DNA from: Microbacterium sp. zg-Y818
GTDB taxonomy: Bacteria > Actinomycetota > Actinomycetes > Actinomycetales > Microbacteriaceae
Reading direction: 5' to 3'
Assembly: GCF_030246905.1 (NCBI RefSeq)
Contig: NZ_CP126741.1
Span: 620,001 to 684,000, forward strand
Length of the DNA stretch: 64,000 bases
Positions 62,175-64,000 of the stretch are shown piece by piece. How positions within the stretch are numbered: the first letter of the stretch is position 1; every line of letters starts with the position of its first letter. Made by a program: the position numbers and the translations under genes. Under the pieces are notes generated by a model. The model saw only the letters and a program-made list of their open reading frames with translations, was not told the DNA's origin and made no database searches.

Positions 62175-62249
62175 ATGCCCCTGTCTCGCGACCACTGCGC
62201 CCGCCCTCACCCCGGCGCCCGCTCCGACCGTCTCCAGGGGCGTCGGTGA
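62175..62249 (+). CDS. Short leader ORF coupled to a glycosyltransferase gene
   Basis: This ORF encodes a 24-residue peptide starting MPLSRDHCARP and ending RLQGRR. Its stop codon overlaps the GTG start of the next gene (GTGA). It has no Shine-Dalgarno and its ATG is close to a -10-like box, so it could be translated from a nearly leaderless mRNA and hand ribosomes on to the downstream gene. The peptide is Arg- and Pro-rich and has no recognised function. It may also be a chance ORF. Confidence 0.4.
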   Translation: MPLSRDHCARPHPGARSDRLQGRR

Positions 62250-63196
62250 CCGCCGCCGTCGTCTGGGCGGTGGTGTCGACGTACCGCCCCGGCCCCTCCG
62301 CCGTGGAGGCGATCGCGTCCGTGCGAGGACAGGTCGACGGGGTCATCGTGGTCGATGACGGCTCCGGAGAGGACTCGACGGCGACGCTGGACCGGCTGCG
62401 CGAACTCGGAGCGCACGTGACCGCCTCCGACGCGAACGTCGGCATCGCCGCCAATCTGAACCGCGGCATGCGCATCGCCCACGCGCGCGGCGCAAGCCAT
62501 GTCCTGACCCTCGATCAGGATTCCGTCGTGCCCGAGGGATTCGTGGCCGGCTTGCGTGAGGGCGCGGAGAAGGTCGTGGATGAGTGGCTCGGCGCGGCCG
62601 TCCCGGAGTACTTCGCCGACGTCCGCCAGGCCACAGCGCCGCCGGACGCCGATGGGCTGGCACCGGCCGCGAACGTCATCCAGTCGGGCATGCTCATCCC
62701 GCTGCGCACGATCCAGGCGGTCGGCGACCTGCGGGAGGACTTCTTCATCGACCTGGTCGACACCGAGTTCGAACTGCGACTGCGGCGCCGGGGCTACCGC
62801 GTCGTCGCCGTCGCGGGCCTGCGGCTGGGGCATGCGCTGGGCACGAAGTACGACCGGCGGCTGTTCGGCCGTCCCGTGCGCGTCCCGGGCATCCCCCCGG
62901 AAGTGACGCTCAGCACCCCGTTCCGCTACTTCTACCGGGTGCGCAACCGGCTCGTGCTCGATCGTGAGTACTTTCGCAGCGCGCCCGCCCAGATCGTGCG
63001 GGACACGCTTCTGGATGCCGTGCACTTCGTCAACGCGCTCGCTTTGGCGCGCCCGCGACGGGCACTGGCGCGGATCTACCGCGCGGCGCTGTTCGCTGCG
63101 GTGCGGGGCAGGATGGGTCCCATGCCTGCCCCTCTGCGAACCCTGGCGGCCACGGTTCGCTGGGATGCGCCGCTCATGTCGGAGGGTGACCGGTGA
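62246..63196 (+). CDS. Family 2 glycosyltransferase (rhamnosyltransferase-like)
   Basis: This 316-residue enzyme has WAVVSTYRPGPSAVEAIASV, GVIVVDDGSGEDSTATLDRL, the metal-binding HVLTLDQDSVVPEGFVAG and, later, EDFFIDLVDTEFELRLRRRGY, a pattern typical of WbbL/RfbF-like rhamnosyltransferases. The C-terminus has YRVRNRLVLDREY. This fits the dTDP-rhamnose genes in the window. The GTG start has no ribosome binding site but overlaps the stop codon of a short upstream ORF. It overlaps the flippase gene by 4 nt (GTGA). Confidence 0.87.
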   Translation: MTAAVVWAVVSTYRPGPSAVEAIASVRGQVDGVIVVDDGSGEDSTATLDRLRELGAHVTASDANVGIAANLNRGMRIAHARGASHVLTLDQDSVVPEGFVAGLREGAEKVVDEWLGAAVPEYFADVRQATAPPDADGLAPAANVIQSGMLIPLRTIQAVGDLREDFFIDLVDTEFELRLRRRGYRVVAVAGLRLGHALGTKYDRRLFGRPVRVPGIPPEVTLSTPFRYFYRVRNRLVLDREYFRSAPAQIVRDTLLDAVHFVNALALARPRRALARIYRAALFAAVRGRMGPMPAPLRTLAATVRWDAPLMSEGDR

Positions 63197-64000
63197 GCGC
63201 CCGCCCGCTCGTGGGAGTGCTCGGTCGCATCAGCGGATTCTCCCTCTCGGTCGGGGCTGGCAGCCTGCTGGGCATCCTCGCGCTGCCGGTGCTCATGGTG
63301 GCCCTCGGCCCCGAGACCTGGGGCATCCTCGTGGTGGTGCAGACGGTGGGGCAGCTCGGCGGGGTCCTCGTCGCCTTCGGATGGGGTGCGACGGGAGCGG
63401 CGATGGTCGCCTCCGCCCCCGAGGCCGACCGGCCGAACCTGTACCGGGAATCCCTGCGCGTCCGGCTGCAGCTCTACGCCGCTGCGGTGCCGCTGGCTGC
63501 AGTCGTGCTGCTGCTGCTGACGCGCGGCGACGTGGTCACTTCGCTCCTCGGCGCTGTCGTGTATCTGCTGCCGTATCTGGGCGCGACCTGGTTCTTCACC
63601 GGCCAGGCGCGTCCGCTGCGCCTGTTCCTCTGCGACACCGTGCCGACGATGGCGGGAACGATCGTGGGAGTGGGAGCGGCGCTGCTCACCGGTCAGCTCT
63701 GGGCTTTCCTGGTCGGGCAGGGTCTCGGCTTCCTCGTCGCCGTCTCGATCGACGCGGTGGTCGCCGGGCGGGGTGCCACGCCGCAGCCCCAGCGCCGACC
63801 GCTGCGGCTGGTCCTCGGCGAGCAGCGTCACGCCGTGGTGGCCACCGCCACGAGCACCCTGTACGTGAGCCTGCCGATCGTCGCGGTGCAGGTGTTCCTT
63901 CCCGCCCTGGTGCCGCTGTACGGCATGGCCGACCGGCTCTTCAAGTACAGCTCCATCGCCTTCCTGCCCATCCAGCAGTTCTTCCAGGGGTGGGTGCCCG
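63193..64000 (+). CDS. Polysaccharide flippase (Wzx/MATE-like), N-terminal part
   Basis: This gene is open to the end of the window and incomplete (269 codons visible). The translation starts at GTG with VSARPLVGVLGRISGFSLSV, a typical N-terminus of oligosaccharide flippases. At least six hydrophobic segments follow, among them LLGILALPVLMVALGPETWG and a YLLPYLGATWFFTGQ stretch, a signature-like segment of the PST/Wzx family. It would move lipid-linked repeat units across the membrane. Its presence next to an ABC-type exporter pair suggests two separate glycans, or two stages, within one locus. Confidence 0.82.
   Translation, partial: MSARPLVGVLGRISGFSLSVGAGSLLGILALPVLMVALGPETWGILVVVQTVGQLGGVLVAFGWGATGAAMVASAPEADRPNLYRESLRVRLQLYAAAVPLAAVVLLLLTRGDVVTSLLGAVVYLLPYLGATWFFTGQARPLRLFLCDTVPTMAGTIVGVGAALLTGQLWAFLVGQGLGFLVAVSIDAVVAGRGATPQPQRRPLRLVLGEQRHAVVATATSTLYVSLPIVAVQVFLPALVPLYGMADRLFKYSSIAFLPIQQFFQGWVP

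Overview
This is high-GC (about 70%) chromosomal DNA from an actinobacterium. Gene content, GTG/TTG starts, ATGA/GTGA overlaps and leaderless promoters fit the Microbacteriaceae, most probably Microbacterium or a close relative. The family assignment comes from recognising protein families by eye, not from a search. No rRNA, tRNA, insertion sequence or CRISPR array was seen.

Layout. (1) 1-8.9 kb: the 3' end of a mannose-1-phosphate guanylyltransferase gene, then a nucleoside uptake and salvage unit: BMP-type lipoprotein, double ATPase, two permeases, cytidine deaminase, thymidine phosphorylase and adenosine deaminase. (2) 8.9-22.4 kb: a block that looks accessory. It holds a mannitol PTS operon carrying its own EI and HPr, a divergent MtlR-type activator, a GNAT acetyltransferase and an MFS transporter. 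It also holds two genes for winged-helix plus DUF559/PD-(D/E)XK-like nuclease proteins, each bracketed by its own family of short DNA repeats. (3) 22.4-40.2 kb: a conserved actinobacterial core. It contains a phospho-sugar mutase and purine nucleoside phosphorylase, an LpdA-like flavoprotein, acyl-CoA carboxylase subunits (alpha, beta, epsilon) with biotin ligase, Maf, a TRAM-type RNA methyltransferase, a three-gene sensory operon, a PH-domain protein, PurK, PurE and an LCP protein. (4) 40.2-64 kb: a cell-surface polysaccharide locus. It contains glycosyltransferases, an ABC exporter pair, dTDP-rhamnose synthesis (rfbA, rfbB, fused rfbC-rfbD), UDP-glucose dehydrogenase, GtrA and GtrB-like proteins, membrane glycosyltransferases, a large secreted Cys-pair repeat protein and, at the edge, a flippase.

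How it works together. Nucleosides imported by the BMP transporter are deaminated and phosphorolysed by Cdd, Add, DeoA and the purine nucleoside phosphorylase, and the resulting pentose-1-phosphate can be isomerised by the mutase. Mannitol is phosphorylated by the EI-HPr-MtlF-MtlA relay and oxidised by MtlD. The carboxylase genes supply malonyl- or methylmalonyl-CoA. The 3' third builds and exports a rhamnose-containing glycan.

The most unusual signal is the repeat and nuclease pairing. Three ungapped 81-bp inverted-repeat elements lie around the first nuclease gene, and two arrays of a 41-bp repeat lie around the second. Between the two arrays a palindrome in the unit changes at both symmetric positions at once, so its symmetry is kept.
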